Part shown: in pieces, positions 11,939 to 23,500 of the stretch
Layout of the letters: every line of letters starts with the position of its first letter
Numbering within the stretch: the first letter of the stretch is position 1
Origin: Inia geoffrensis
Lineage: Eukaryota; Chordata; Mammalia; Artiodactyla; Iniidae
DNA length: 64,000 bases
Reading direction: 5' to 3'
NCBI GenBank assembly: GCA_036417435.1
Contig: CM070901.1
Span: forward strand, 160,290,044 to 160,354,043
The notes under the pieces: generated by a model
Told to the model about the DNA's origin: nothing
The model's database searches: none
Seen by the model: the letters and a program-made list of their open reading frames with translations, nothing else
Program-made: the position numbers and the translations under genes

Positions 11939-13815
11939 CAGTAACTTTTTTTGCTTATTACTAAATGAAAATGAGTCTTCAAACAGATGGAAAGTGTATA
12001 TAGTGTTAGCAGTTCTATATTGTTATGAGGGAATCTTTTTAAAATCTATAGGCTGTAAATGCTTTTCTCAAGAGCTGGCAGTGAGCCCAGCCAATCTTAC
12101 ATAAACCTGCCTCAACATTTTTTAAAATGTAAAATTATATCAGTACATTGCTAAAACTGAACCAACTTCCTATCTTCAGAAGATAAATATTTGAAACTGT
12201 TTAAGCAGAAATAATATTTAAAACATGACTTAAAGATTTATGTTAAAAATGGAATGTCAAAACAACAGAAATGAGAAGTCACATCTAAATTATATAGATT
12301 ATATCCACCAATTTATTACTTCATTCTGTCTTATTTGTAGTTCTTTATATATAAAGAGTAAAAATGGCTAAGCAACATACTTGGGGACAACATTGAATCA
12401 TATAAACAGATCTGGTACATAACCACTATAACATCAAGACCAATTCAGTTCTAAAAAGCAGAAAATTTCCCACTCCTTAAAAAAGGTATCAGTTGCTATT
12501 GTTTTAATGGTCAGGATCACTTCCAACTTTGTCTTTTTTTTTTTTTTTTCCTGATAGTTTTGACAAGTGCCTTTGTTAAGAGGAACTAATCCACTTGGTA
12601 ACTTGGCAGCCAAAGATAAAGTCAGTTTCTATTTTTCTTCTAAGAGTTGTTGGAAAGTGTATGCCTGTAGAGCTAAGCACTTAGAAAGGCTGCACCTTTT
12701 CGGATTTTTGTGTTATCCGCCGTTGCTTTTGCTTATATTGCATCCCACATCACCCACTCATCAAGGGGTGGTCAGTCTTCTTTCACAGAATCTAAAACGT
12801 CCTGGCTTGGAATACTCTGCCCAGAAACTGTTTAATATAAGGAAGTAATTGGTTCTAATACCAGGGGACAGGTGGGAAAGGATGCTGATGGAAGCTTCTG
12901 TTTAGAGCTCTATTTAATAGCTCTCATTGTTTTGTGGGAGGTTTTTCTTAACTAATATTATGTTCATAGAATTTCATGTAAAATAATTGCCCTGAGAAAA
13001 CCAGTTAACTAAGTTTAAATGATGAAGGATTATTAACTCATTCATGTGAGAAGCTCAACCCTCAATATATTTCATTCATTCTAAAGAAACTGTTTTGACC
13101 ATTTTGACCTTAGCCGTTGTAAAACTTGCAGTTATCTAATTTGGGTCGATTTTAAATCTGGGAGGTACAGAAAATAGTTAAATTACATTTGTTTCTGAAG
13201 ACAAAATGAGCAATAAAGGAACAAAAGACTTTTCCTTGAACCCAGAGGAGGCTGTTCCTATTCTAAATTTGTCACTAGGTGTCTTAATCTGACTTTTTAT
13301 AAGTCAAAACAAAAATTTAGTTTGAGATTATTCCCTGTTTACCCCCAGGTTTATTTAACCAAATTAAAGCTGATTTACATTAATTTTAATCCCAATCTTG
13401 AGATCATTAACAACCAGGATCACTGCTTCTACGTATTTTTAGATTGTCAAGTCACTAATCTTTTTACTTTTAACTTTTATATATTAGCACAGAACTTTTA
13501 AGTAAAAATAGCTTTTGCAGTAGATTTGTAAAAATCCACTGAGTCAAGAAATACCTAAAATACATTTTCACTCAATACCATAATATTATATGGGCTGCTG
13601 TCTTAACAATATGTGGGTTTTTGTTTCAACTATGATTGTCCTTGTCACCTTCACGGAATCATACCCAGTTTATATTTCAAAAAATCAGCTAGAGAAGTTG
13701 GCAAAAGTAATTTCAAGATAATGTAGATTTTTTAATTTGAAAGTTTTTACAAAGTGAATACATTAATATCAAATACCTGATACATATCAGATAAGTGGAC
13801 AATAAAATTTCGATT
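11939..13815. other. Largely unique AT-rich DNA
   Basis: No young repeats. An open frame of 93 codons at 12567-12848 (plus) has no recognisable domain. A T-run at 12535-12550 is the only simple sequence. Confidence 0.45.
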
Positions 13816-13817
13816 TG

Positions 13818-13818
<1 letters not shown>

Positions 13819-13862
<44 letters not shown>
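13819..13862. repeat. (GT)n microsatellite
   Basis: About 20 uninterrupted GT units, followed by a short imperfect extension. Confidence 0.95.
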
Positions 13863-13866
<4 letters not shown>

Positions 13867-13900
13867 TTGATGGTGGTTATGCTGTTTCAAATATGTGTGT

Positions 13901-14189
13901 GGGGGCTCCCCTGGTGGCGTAGTGGTTGAGAATCCGCCTGCCAATGCAGGGGACACGGGTTGGAGCCCTAGTCTGGGAAGATCCCACATGCCGCAGAGCA
14001 ACTGGGCCCATAAGCCACAACTACTGAGCCTGCGCGTCTGGAGCCTGTGCTTCGCAACGAGAGGCCGCGACAGTGAGAGGCCCACGCACCGCGATAAAGA
14101 GTGGCCCCCGCTTGTCGGAACTAGAGAAAGCCCTAGCACAGAAACGAAGACCCAACACAGCCAAAAATTAATTAATTAATAATAAATAA

Positions 14190-14195
<6 letters not shown>
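13901..14195 (+). mobile_element. CHR-family SINE
   Basis: The head ggctcccctggtggcgtagtgg is followed by gagcctgcgcgtctggagcctgtg, ending cccaacacagccaaaaattaatt. Confidence 0.9.
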
Positions 14196-14226
<31 letters not shown>

Positions 14227-14227
14227 G
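14196..14227. repeat. (TA)n(TG)n microsatellite
   Basis: Runs of ta then tg directly after the SINE tail, about 330 bp from another GT run. Confidence 0.9.
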
Positions 14228-14774
14228 GTATTATAGGAAAAGAAATTAAATTAACTCCCTCATGTTCAACATGTGATTTCCCCCCTCCCTGTCTAAGCAT
14301 TACAAGAATTCAGGCCAGGATCACACAAAGCCACATGAGGCTAAAATAGCCATTTCCTCTTCTGTAGTTTTAGTTTGATGGGTACCCGAGGAAACAAATG
14401 CTGTCTACAGATGGTCTTTGCTGCCTGCCCAAACATGTTTGTTTGTTATCAGCGTTGGCCTGACAAGATCTGGTTTCTGATGCTAACTAGCTGTGTGGGA
14501 ACTAAAAACTCATCATTTCATCTCTCTGTAAAATCTCTCTGGAGGAGACTATCCTCAAAGTCCTTTCTAGTTCTCAAATCCTTTGAGTTAATGGTTCTGT
14601 TCCATATCTATCTGGTCTGGGAATTAACTAGTTTACATGGTCAACCAAGACCTGATCCATATGCAATAGGGCTCCTCCACATCTGTCACAGTAACAATAC
14701 CTTTCTTCTAACTTATTACAGGGGATGGAGAAGTTATTTGTTGGTAGGTTATTTGTTGCTGCTTCTTTTCTTTT
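14228..14774. other. Unique stretch, nothing recognised
   Basis: A 181-codon plus-strand frame (14375-14920) begins here but runs into SINE sequence and poly(T)-encoded Phe, so it is not taken as a gene. Confidence 0.5.
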
Positions 14775-14997
14775 TTTTTAAGTTTTTTTTTTTTTTTTTA
14801 TGTGGACCATTTTTAAAGTCTTTTTTGAATTTGTTACAATATTGCTTCTGTTTTGGGGGGGTTTTATGGGTTTTTTTTTATGTTTTGGTTTTTTTGGATG
14901 TGAGGCATGTGCGATCCTAGCTCCCCGACCACATATCGAACCCAAACCCCCTGCACTGGAAGGCAAAGTCTCAACCACTGGATCACCAGGGAAGTCA
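14775..14997 (-). mobile_element. CHR-family SINE with extended 3' region
   Basis: Poly(T), then gtggaccatttttaaagtc and gttacaatattgcttctgttttg, ending caccagggaagtc. The same tail occurs in the copy at 52.9 kb in opposite orientation. Confidence 0.85.
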
Positions 14998-15039
14998 ACT
15001 GTTGTTGTTGTTTCTTGAATAAGAAAACCATAGCAGCTG

Positions 15040-15243
15040 GGCTTCCCTGGTGGTTCAGTGGTTGAGGGTCCGCCTGCCGATGCAGGGGACACGGGTTCGT
15101 GCCCAGGTCCAGGAAGATCCCACATGCCGCGGAGCGGCTGGGCCCGTGAGCCATGGCCACTGGGCCTGCACGTCCGGAGCCTGTGCTCTGCAACGGGAGA
15201 GGCCACAACAGTGAGAGGTCCGTGTACCACACACACACACACA
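15040..15243 (+). mobile_element. CHR-2 SINE
   Basis: Full body gggcttccctggtggttcagtgg to gtgagaggtccgtgtacc. The tail is replaced by an (AC)n run. Confidence 0.93.
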
Positions 15244-15589
15244 AAAAACCCACAGCATCTGATGCATATTTTCTAACGACTAGGATATTCTGAATTTTTG
15301 TAATATTTTTATATACCTGAATAAAGCATGTAATTTAAACACTGTTAATGTCCAAAGCCACCATGTTTGGAAAAGTCAGGAAATGTCAGAAACTATTTAA
15401 GTTGCTTACAACTGTATCCCAAAGCAAGAAGTTTACTGGACGGGAAGGACCACAACAACAGCAGCTTAGACAAGAAAGGCTTCTCTGCGGCTCTAAGACT
15501 GGGCTGGTTGCTCTACCCAAGCACCTTCAGGGCACCCTGTCCTTGCCCCTATTGTCACACCCCAAACTGTGTTGTTTGTTGGCCCCCCT

Positions 15590-15720
15590 GTTTACACAGT
15601 GCAAGTTCTGCGAGGACAGGAATTGTTCACTGATGTACCCTTGACAGTACATCAGGGGTACAGTGCCTGACACATAATAAGGACTCCATAAATAATTATT
15701 GAATAACTGTTGAATAAATA
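15590..15720 (+). mobile_element. L2-type LINE 3' tail
   Basis: gcgaggacaggaattgttc...cagtgcctgacacataataagg...tgttgaataaat is the standard L2 3' ending. Confidence 0.7.
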
Positions 15721-18394
15721 ACTGGCTGTCCTCACTTATTGCTCTTCCAGGAGCAACAGAAGCAGGCAAGGGTAGCATCACATGATACAGTAATAAGAGG
15801 CACCATTATCAAGAGCCTAGTGTTTGGTGGTTGCCAGGTGGACATAGGTTCCTATCAAAGTGTGATTGATAGGATCCCCAGAAATTTCCATTCAATGATG
15901 TCCCTATAGTATGTTATACTATACCTGCCTACTCTGAGTAGCACCAAAGGATACAAGACATTTTGATGGGATAATTTTGACGGGACCATTTATCCAACTC
16001 TTACACATACCTCAGCAAAATTTGCAGCAAAATTAATCATGAGTAGCTAAGCACAAAGAATGAATACTCTTCAAGGAAAAGTGAGTTGGTGTGGGCTACA
16101 TTTTAACAGGAAATTCCTCTGGTTGTATTTCATAGGAACTAGGTGCAGTAACTCTTGTGTAATTGCTCAGCATACCATTTGGTACAGGATTAACAAAACC
16201 TTTTCCCCTTCTGTGTGAGAATTTAACCTTGGGTTAACTTTCTAGCTCTGTTCCCCTGGCAACCTAATAAATAGCAGTATATCAACCATGTTGCTAGGCA
16301 ACATTACATATGGTAGAAATGACCCCAAACTGGTGAACTGTATCCAGACTGGGAGAACTACAAATGCCTGATAGGAAGCCACACCTCTGGGCTTCCGAAC
16401 CACAGTGACTCTTGGAAGAGACATGTCTCTTGTGGGGACCCTGGAAGTTATTTCTATGGAGTTGTTATAAAAGATACTTGCCCCCATGGGACAGGAGGCT
16501 TTTAAGCCAGAATAGCTTCCATACTTGCCCGATGTGGGTCTGTCTCCTTGCACCTGAACCACAGGGACAGATGCAGGGACTCCGACGGAGGAGCAACAAC
16601 TGGCTCTGCCCTGCTGGTGACCCGTGCTTCCCATCCTATGTCCTTCTAAGCGAATCTGCTGTGGTAGTTTATGAGTTTGAATGTTTCTAAACATTCGATT
16701 GTGCCTAAGTAGACCCCTGGAGGGCACTATATTACCATTTGCTTGCTTTTCTGGTGGCAGGAGAAGCTCCTCAGAGACTATGGATAATAGAAAGAAGTGA
16801 AACTGTCTGGCATATTCTTCTGCTTCCCAAAAAATCCTGATCATACCCTTCACAGTCTGCATGACAGATAATCCATATCCATTACACATGATCCAGACAT
16901 ATATCTCAAATTGATGCCTTCCCTTAAAATCCCCAAGCTTGTTATTGCTAAACCTTCTTCATCTGAACACATAATCCCAATCCTAACCCCCAATAATTTT
17001 TAATATGCTACTGACAGAGGGCCAAAATATCAAATGATGGATATAAAACTTGTTTCCCCAAACCACAGCTGCCAATGACGCATTGGCAGTAGTAAAATTA
17101 TCCATCTGGAGGGTCAGAACAGATGCTAAATGTCCTCCTCAAGTTATGAAGCTGATCACAATGGTGTGAACTAGTGTCACCTTTGAAAACTAGGACGTAT
17201 TAGAAACCAACCAAACTACCCTTGCCAAGCAAACGACTTTTCATTTATCTCTATAGAAGCATTATTTGAAGAAAAGAATTCAAATTTTCAGAGCTTTAAT
17301 GAAAGGTTTGAGAAACACAGCAATATTTGGTGGAAATATTGAGCAAAAATCAATGAAAACATTGCCTATCATAAGCAACTGAATAAAGCACCCCCCTTTT
17401 GGGGTTAAGAGATAGCACGAACACATGAAAGCATAAAGCAAGTTACAAAGGACCAACAATGACAGGAAGTACAGTGGTAATGCTCAAAACAGAGTGTAAC
17501 AGGAACTTCTCACCCACCCCATCCCCTTGCCCCTCTCTACCCTATTACATTACACTTCACAGAGATAATTCTATTGTCAATGCACAAAGGACACACAAGA
17601 AAAACCTAGACATCCAAATGAAACAGTAAGAATTCAAGTGACCAAAGGCCACTCCAGTCTCCCCACCGCCCTCAGAATCAGTGCATGCAGCCCTGCCTGT
17701 TGCCTTTCTCTACATGGGGTTTATTACAACATCAATGAACAACAACAACAAAATAAAAAAACCCTTCGTAGTATTCTGAACCTCCAGAATAATCAATTTC
17801 ACAACATTCTGCAGACCACTGGGTCAATAGCTTTCTTAAGGAATGTTCAAAGTATAGTGACCACCAAAATATTTACATCAGACTGGCATCTTTCTGCCAA
17901 ATGACCAGAAGCCATGATGCTCTATGTCATTTCTAAAGGTATTACAGATCCAGGCCTTATTTATATTCCTTTCCAACCCCTGTGAAAGCCTGTTCCCTTC
18001 TCCCAAAAGAAAGAACTTCCCAAGGGTGCCACTTTTCAATCCCATTACAAGTAAAAATCCCGTTCCCATCATGCAGTATATGTAATATTAGAAAAAAAAA
18101 AAAATCCCTTTGCAAACTTGGACTGAATATGCCAGAAAGATGCCAAATATAAACTAAATCACTAATGGTCTGCGTTGGGCCCAACTGTGAATTTACTTAT
18201 AAAAATATCACCAACTCCACAAATTAAACCTCAAAGACACTGTGCAGACTATAAATACTGACCACCAAATGGGAACATAAATTTAAAACTGAGGACAGTT
18301 TATTATCTGATAGTTCACACAGAGGGAGTATCTCCTTTAAAAGTGATAGAATTCAGTGACCGAATTCAGTTATTCCCAATGCCGACACGCAAAC

Positions 18395-18478
18395 TCCAAA
18401 CGGCCGCCGTCTCCAGACATTGCCAGATATATGTACTCTGGGGGGGCAAAATCACCCCCAGTTGAAAATCACTGTCTT
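18395..18478 (+). mobile_element. hAT-type remnant end
   Basis: tctccagacattgccagatat...gggggggcaaaatcacccccagttgaaaatcactg is a recurrent non-autonomous hAT terminus. Confidence 0.6.
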
Positions 18479-20274
18479 AGAGTGTAATCTCTAATGTAAA
18501 TTTTTTTATTTTGCACCCAGTGATGTGAATAGGTTATGGGGTCACCAGAGAGGATCACTGCTCTGCCAGAGAAAGCAGGCAGAGCGTTGAACTGTGAGGT
18601 AGAAAAATCATATGAAAACATGAGAAATGCTTTGAACGGAGAGAATGAAAATATCAAGCATAACTCCCTGCAAAGGATGTCCTCTACACCTCCTTTTAGG
18701 TTCCCTTTTGCTAAGGTCCTGCTTTTAAAACAACGCTAATAGTTTCATTTCTGGTAAGAAGTGTTTCTGGTCCCTGAAAATTTTCAGTGTGTGATTCTTG
18801 ATCTAGAACAATAATTTTCCGACTCTCTCTGTTAATAGACCGGGTTTTAAACTCCCAGTCTGCTTCAGGCCAATGTGTGGTCCTACTGTGTGGACTGGGA
18901 TCCAAGAATTCAGCTGCTGTCTGGGGCTAGCACCATCCTAGGGTTCTAACTTCTATTGAGAAGTACAGTTTAAACACCTTCTGAACCCTTCAATGCTAAC
19001 ATTTATTTACAAGCCAATTTACAATTTTTTGATGATCTCTTTTTGTTCAAGAGGCAGAAAGGAAAGTGGTTTTTGGTTTTTTTTGTTTTGTTTTTTTTTT
19101 TTTACCATCTTTTGAAATACAACTGTAGTAAAATTAAAGGAAGAAAATTCATTTTGGATACTTTAACATAAGACAAAATTATGGAAGTGCCTTAAATATC
19201 TTTAATCCCTAATATGTCCTGCTCTTTAGATTTTTAAAGAAGTACAGTCTCTTTTGTTAGAATAATTGCATGGCTGCAAAGTGGGCGAAAAGCAGACTCC
19301 TTTTAAAAACCTGTTCTTCTAGTAACCTTCCCTTTCCCTCCAAAGGATCTTTTAAAAGGTAAACAATTTAGACATATAACTTGCTTATATTGGCTTACCC
19401 TTTCCCTCCAATTAAAGTTCTATTCATAAACAAAGTAAAGGAATGTCAGTGGTGGCTGCATTTCCAGGTTACACAGCAGTGGCTTCTTGGAAATGGCTGG
19501 AAAACGCATAGGAGCATTTTGAGTTTTGCCCAAATGCCTTGTTTTATGATCATAAAACAGGTTATTTGTGTGCACAGAATTGTTAAATCCCAAGCCAGAC
19601 AGGGAAACCACCCAGACCTGGGCTCTCAGGCTCCCTTCCCGGGGCTAACTTAAAATTTAATTCAACGGGGCAAGTCACAGTGCCATAAGGAAACTTTCAG
19701 CTCATTTCCATGCTTGTCTGCACACAAATACCCCCAGCCTTTAAAACTGCAATCTTAGATTTAGAAAGTAATTTTTACAGTCATATAGCCAGACGACCAT
19801 GTCTGCCTTATATCAAGGAAACTTTCTCCTTAATACTTCACCAGAAAATTAAAGTACGGAATTCATTAGAAGAGGCTTGGCAGAAGTAAGACTGACCTCA
19901 AAACTTAATATATTCTTGCCCACCTTTTCAGAGCAAGAGGATGACGACACAGGAATGCAGAAGGATTGAGACACTATGAAAAAAGTATGGAGATTTTGTT
20001 ATCTTCCTTCAAACCAGAGTTTGAATGCACAGCAGGAAAAACGGGATGCCTCAGAGCCAACCTTGATTCACTCAGAAAGCTTTCAGAAATCAAGGGCGGC
20101 ACTAAAAAGTCCTTTGAGTCACAGAATCCAACCTCCACCATGTAGTCTAATAGAAATGCAAATAACAGTGAAAAAATGTTCTTCTCAGCGTTCCACAAAA
20201 TTGGACAAAGGGTGGCTTTCAACCACAGAACTGGCAAGAACAAATTCTAAACCCTCTTCTCCACTAATTTATTG

Positions 20275-20592
20275 CTACGTAAGCATCTCTCCATCTGATA
20301 AGCTGGGCTGAATTGGGGGTCTATCATCCGAATCCTCTCCGCCGGGGTCGTTTTCCTCACCAGACTCCACGTAGATTGGCCAGTCATTGTCTGTGTCACT
20401 CTTTTCTTGGCTCTCGGACAAAGCCTCCACCAGGCTAAGGTTGATGGGCATCAATTCGTCATCATCATCATGTGTGTCTGTAACGCAGGTGCAGCTGTCA
20501 CACAGCCCGAAGCGCCGCAGCCCCTGCGACAGGTGACTTGTGAAGGTTCTTCTGCAGCCCTTGCAGATAATTGGACGGTTGGACCTATGGAC
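20275..20592 (-). CDS. ZBTB8B: ZBTB8B coding exon 3: Cys-rich motif, acidic C-terminus and stop
   Basis: The exon is 318 nt and encodes residues 387-491 plus TAG (20275-20277). It starts [13 protein letters not shown], which completes finger 2 at H388, and continues with a CxxC...CDSCTC arrangement seen in ZBTB8 proteins. Next come [18 protein letters not shown] and an acidic Ser/Glu/Asp-rich tail with [13 protein letters not shown]. The start is fixed by the acceptor gattttag (20593-20600) and phase 0 with exon 2. AATAAA occurs one base after the stop (20268-20273 on this strand), which is probably too close to be the working poly(A) signal. Confidence 0.95.
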   Translation of the reverse strand, partial: VHRSNRPIICKGCRRTFTSHLSQGLRRFGLCDSCTCVTDTHDDDDELMPINLSLVEALSESQEKSDTDNDWPIYVESGEENDPGGEDSDDRPPIQPSLSDGEMLT

Positions 20593-23500
20593 CTAAAATC
20601 ACCAGCACAGTAAATGTCACAGAAAAGGGGTTGAGTCATGGCCTTCAGGCCCCCATGAGACATGGCCCCTGGCTGACCCTCCAGTCTCATTTCTCACCAC
20701 TCTCCCTCTTGCTCTCTCTGCCACAGTCTCAGCCTCACCAAGGTCCTTTCCACCCCAGGGCCATCGGACATGCGTGGAGTGTGCCCTCCTCCCCACGGTC
20801 ACCCCTCCCTCCTTACTAATGCCTTTTTTATCCCCGCCTCAGCTGTGCCGCGCAGCTTACGGGGATCTTAGTTCCCCAAGCAGGGATCGAACCCGCGTCC
20901 TCGGCAGTGAAAGCTCAGAGTCCTAATCACTGGACCACCAGGGAATTCCCACTAATGACTTTCAAGGAAGTCTTCTCTGATGCTCCAGGCCAGATTAGGT
21001 CCCCCAGCTATATAGTCTCACCTATACTTCTCCCTTTGTTTTGTTTCTAACAAATCATTGGTAAAATTCGCTAGGTTCTAAGCTCCAAGAGGCCACGGAC
21101 TATCCTCATTCATGTTCTCTGTCCTCTGTCACATTTGTTACTATATCCCTAGTGCCTGGCACATAAAGGGCACTCAGTGAGCCGATTAGGATTTTAGGCG
21201 CGGCCTCTTACGTACCTTGGATTGTTTAGCTATTAGGAAGGCAGATTTGCCAGACAGTGTATTCTCTAAAAGTGCCAGCAGATGCTTCACCCTTGACTTT
21301 TTCATTGATAAATGCATTCCTTACTTATGAAAAGAGCTTTGCATACTAGAAAAGAAACTTGATCTCCTACTCCGTGCAGCTCCTTATGAGGGCAGCAGTC
21401 CCAGGGGTCCCCCCTGTATAAGGAGCTAACTTTTTAATGCATGCACTTTTCAGGAACTCCAGCCAATAGGGGATCTGTGAATCAATCAGAGCCTCTCTTT
21501 TAAGAGAGCTCTGGATGCAGGATACACACAAGAGGCAGTGACAGAGAGAGGCTGATGCAGAAGAAGGGTCAACAACGATACCCAGGTTGCTGGAGTTGCC
21601 GCTACATCCTGACCTATGTCCCTGTTTCCCCTGAGGTTTCCTGGGCTTCCCATGCTAAACCCCCACTGCCTGAGCCAACCCGAGTGTGTATGTGACCCTT
21701 GCAACCTGATGGAGCCTTTGAAGACCACCTCTTTGGGCTGCAGGAGACTGGACCTCGTACAAAGTAGAAAAATAGAGGGAATGAGGGTTCCAACCAATGA
21801 AACATCTTAAAGGTACCCAGGGACCTATTGTTGTCAAGATGGACTGGAGATATAATTTGAAGAAAAAAAAAAAGACAAACAAAAACTTAAGGCCTTGGGG
21901 TAAGGCCACTCTCAGACAAGTATGCTAGGGCCAGCACTGAGAGCAGAGACAGTCAGTAACCTTGTACTTATCTTAAATCTGGATTCTTTCAAAACCATAA
22001 TTCACATACCATAAAATTCACCCTTTTAAAGTGTACAATTCAGTGGTTTTAAGTATGCTCATCAGGTTGTACAACCATCACCACCATCTAATTCCAGAAA
22101 TTTTCATCTCTCCATAAAGAAAGCCTGTGCACATTAACAGTCATGCCTCTTCCATCCCCCATGCGCCAACCACTAATCTACTCTCTATCTCCATAGGTCT
22201 GCCCACTTTTTATATTTCATATAAATGAGATCACATAATAGATGGCCTTTTGTGACTGGCTTCTTTCACATAGCATAATGCTTTCAAGGTTGTTCCATGT
22301 TGTAGCATGTATCAGGAACTCATTTCATTTTATGGCTGAATAAAATGTATCCATTGTGTAGATATGCCACATTTTGTTTATTCATTCATCAGTTGATGGA
22401 CATTTGGGTTGTTTCTACTTTTTGGCTATTGTGAATAATGCTGCTATGAACATCTGTATGCAAGTTTTTGTGTGAATGTCTGTTTTAGTTCTCTTGTGTA
22501 TATACCTAGATGTAGAGTTGCTGGGTCCTAATGGTAACTTTATGCTTAACCTTTTGAGGAACCGCCAAACTCTCTTCCACAGTGGCTGCACCATTTTATG
22601 TGCCTACTAGCAGTATATGAGGGTTCTAGTGTCTCCACATCCTTGCCAACACTTTGTTACTATCTGGTTTTGGTTTTTTTATTATTATTATAGCAATCCT
22701 AGTTTGTGTGAAGTGGCATCTCATTGTGGCTGTGATTTATATTTTCCTAGTGACTAATCATGTTGAGCATCTTTTCATGTGCTTATTGGCCATTTGTTTA
22801 TCTTCATTGGAGAAACGTCTATTCACATCCATTGTTTAATTGGGCTGTCTTTTTATTGTTGAATTATAAGAATTCTTTTTTTTTTTTTTTTTTTTTTTGC
22901 GGTACGTGGGCCTCTCTCACTGCTGTGGCCTCTCCCGTTGCGGAGCACAGGCTCCGGACGCGCAGGCTCAGCGGCCATGGCTCACGGGCCCAGCTGCTCC
23001 GCGGCATGTGGGATCTTCCCGGACTGGGGCACGAATTTGTGTCCCCTGCATCGGCAGGTGGACTCTCAACCACTGCGCCACGAGGGAAGCCCAAGAATTC
23101 TTTATATATTCTGGTTATTAGATCCTTAGCAGATAAATGATTCACAAAGATTCTTCTCCCATTCTGTGGGTTGTCTTTTCACATTCTTGATAGTGTCTTT
23201 TGAAATCCAAACCATTTTTTTTTCAAACCATTTTTATGTTGGATTTTCCAAAGACTGATTGCCTTGCTCAAAGATGAACTTAAATGCAATGCCTTTCTAA
23301 ATGGCCTGAATGCTTTTTAGCAGGTAGGAATCACCCACTCACATGGGAGACAGAATCCTAGGCGGCACCCAGTGGGAGGGGAGGTCTGCTTGGGCTGGGG
23401 TCCTCTTTGCTGCTCACAGGTAGCCCTACAAATGGCAGTATATCTCTTCCCCACCCCGGCGTGCTGAGGTTGGGTGGGAAACCGAGAATGCAGCTTACCT

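Larger units (their letters stand above)
15246..20274 (-). other. Mostly unique DNA downstream of ZBTB8B; probable 3'UTR at its right end
   Basis: This stretch is unusually poor in young repeats. It holds an L2 tail (about 15590-15720), a decayed hAT-type end at about 18395-18478, and an open frame at 16242-16889 (minus) discussed under findings. Minus-strand AATAAA candidates include 20268-20273, 18299-18304 and 19002-19007. ZBTB8B transcripts in other mammals have long 3'UTRs, so part of this is probably transcribed, but the cleavage site cannot be chosen from sequence alone. Confidence 0.5.

Noticed and set aside
14375..14920. 181-codon plus-strand frame
   Set aside because: Its second half is poly(T)-encoded Phe and antisense SINE sequence; the first half has no recognisable motif.
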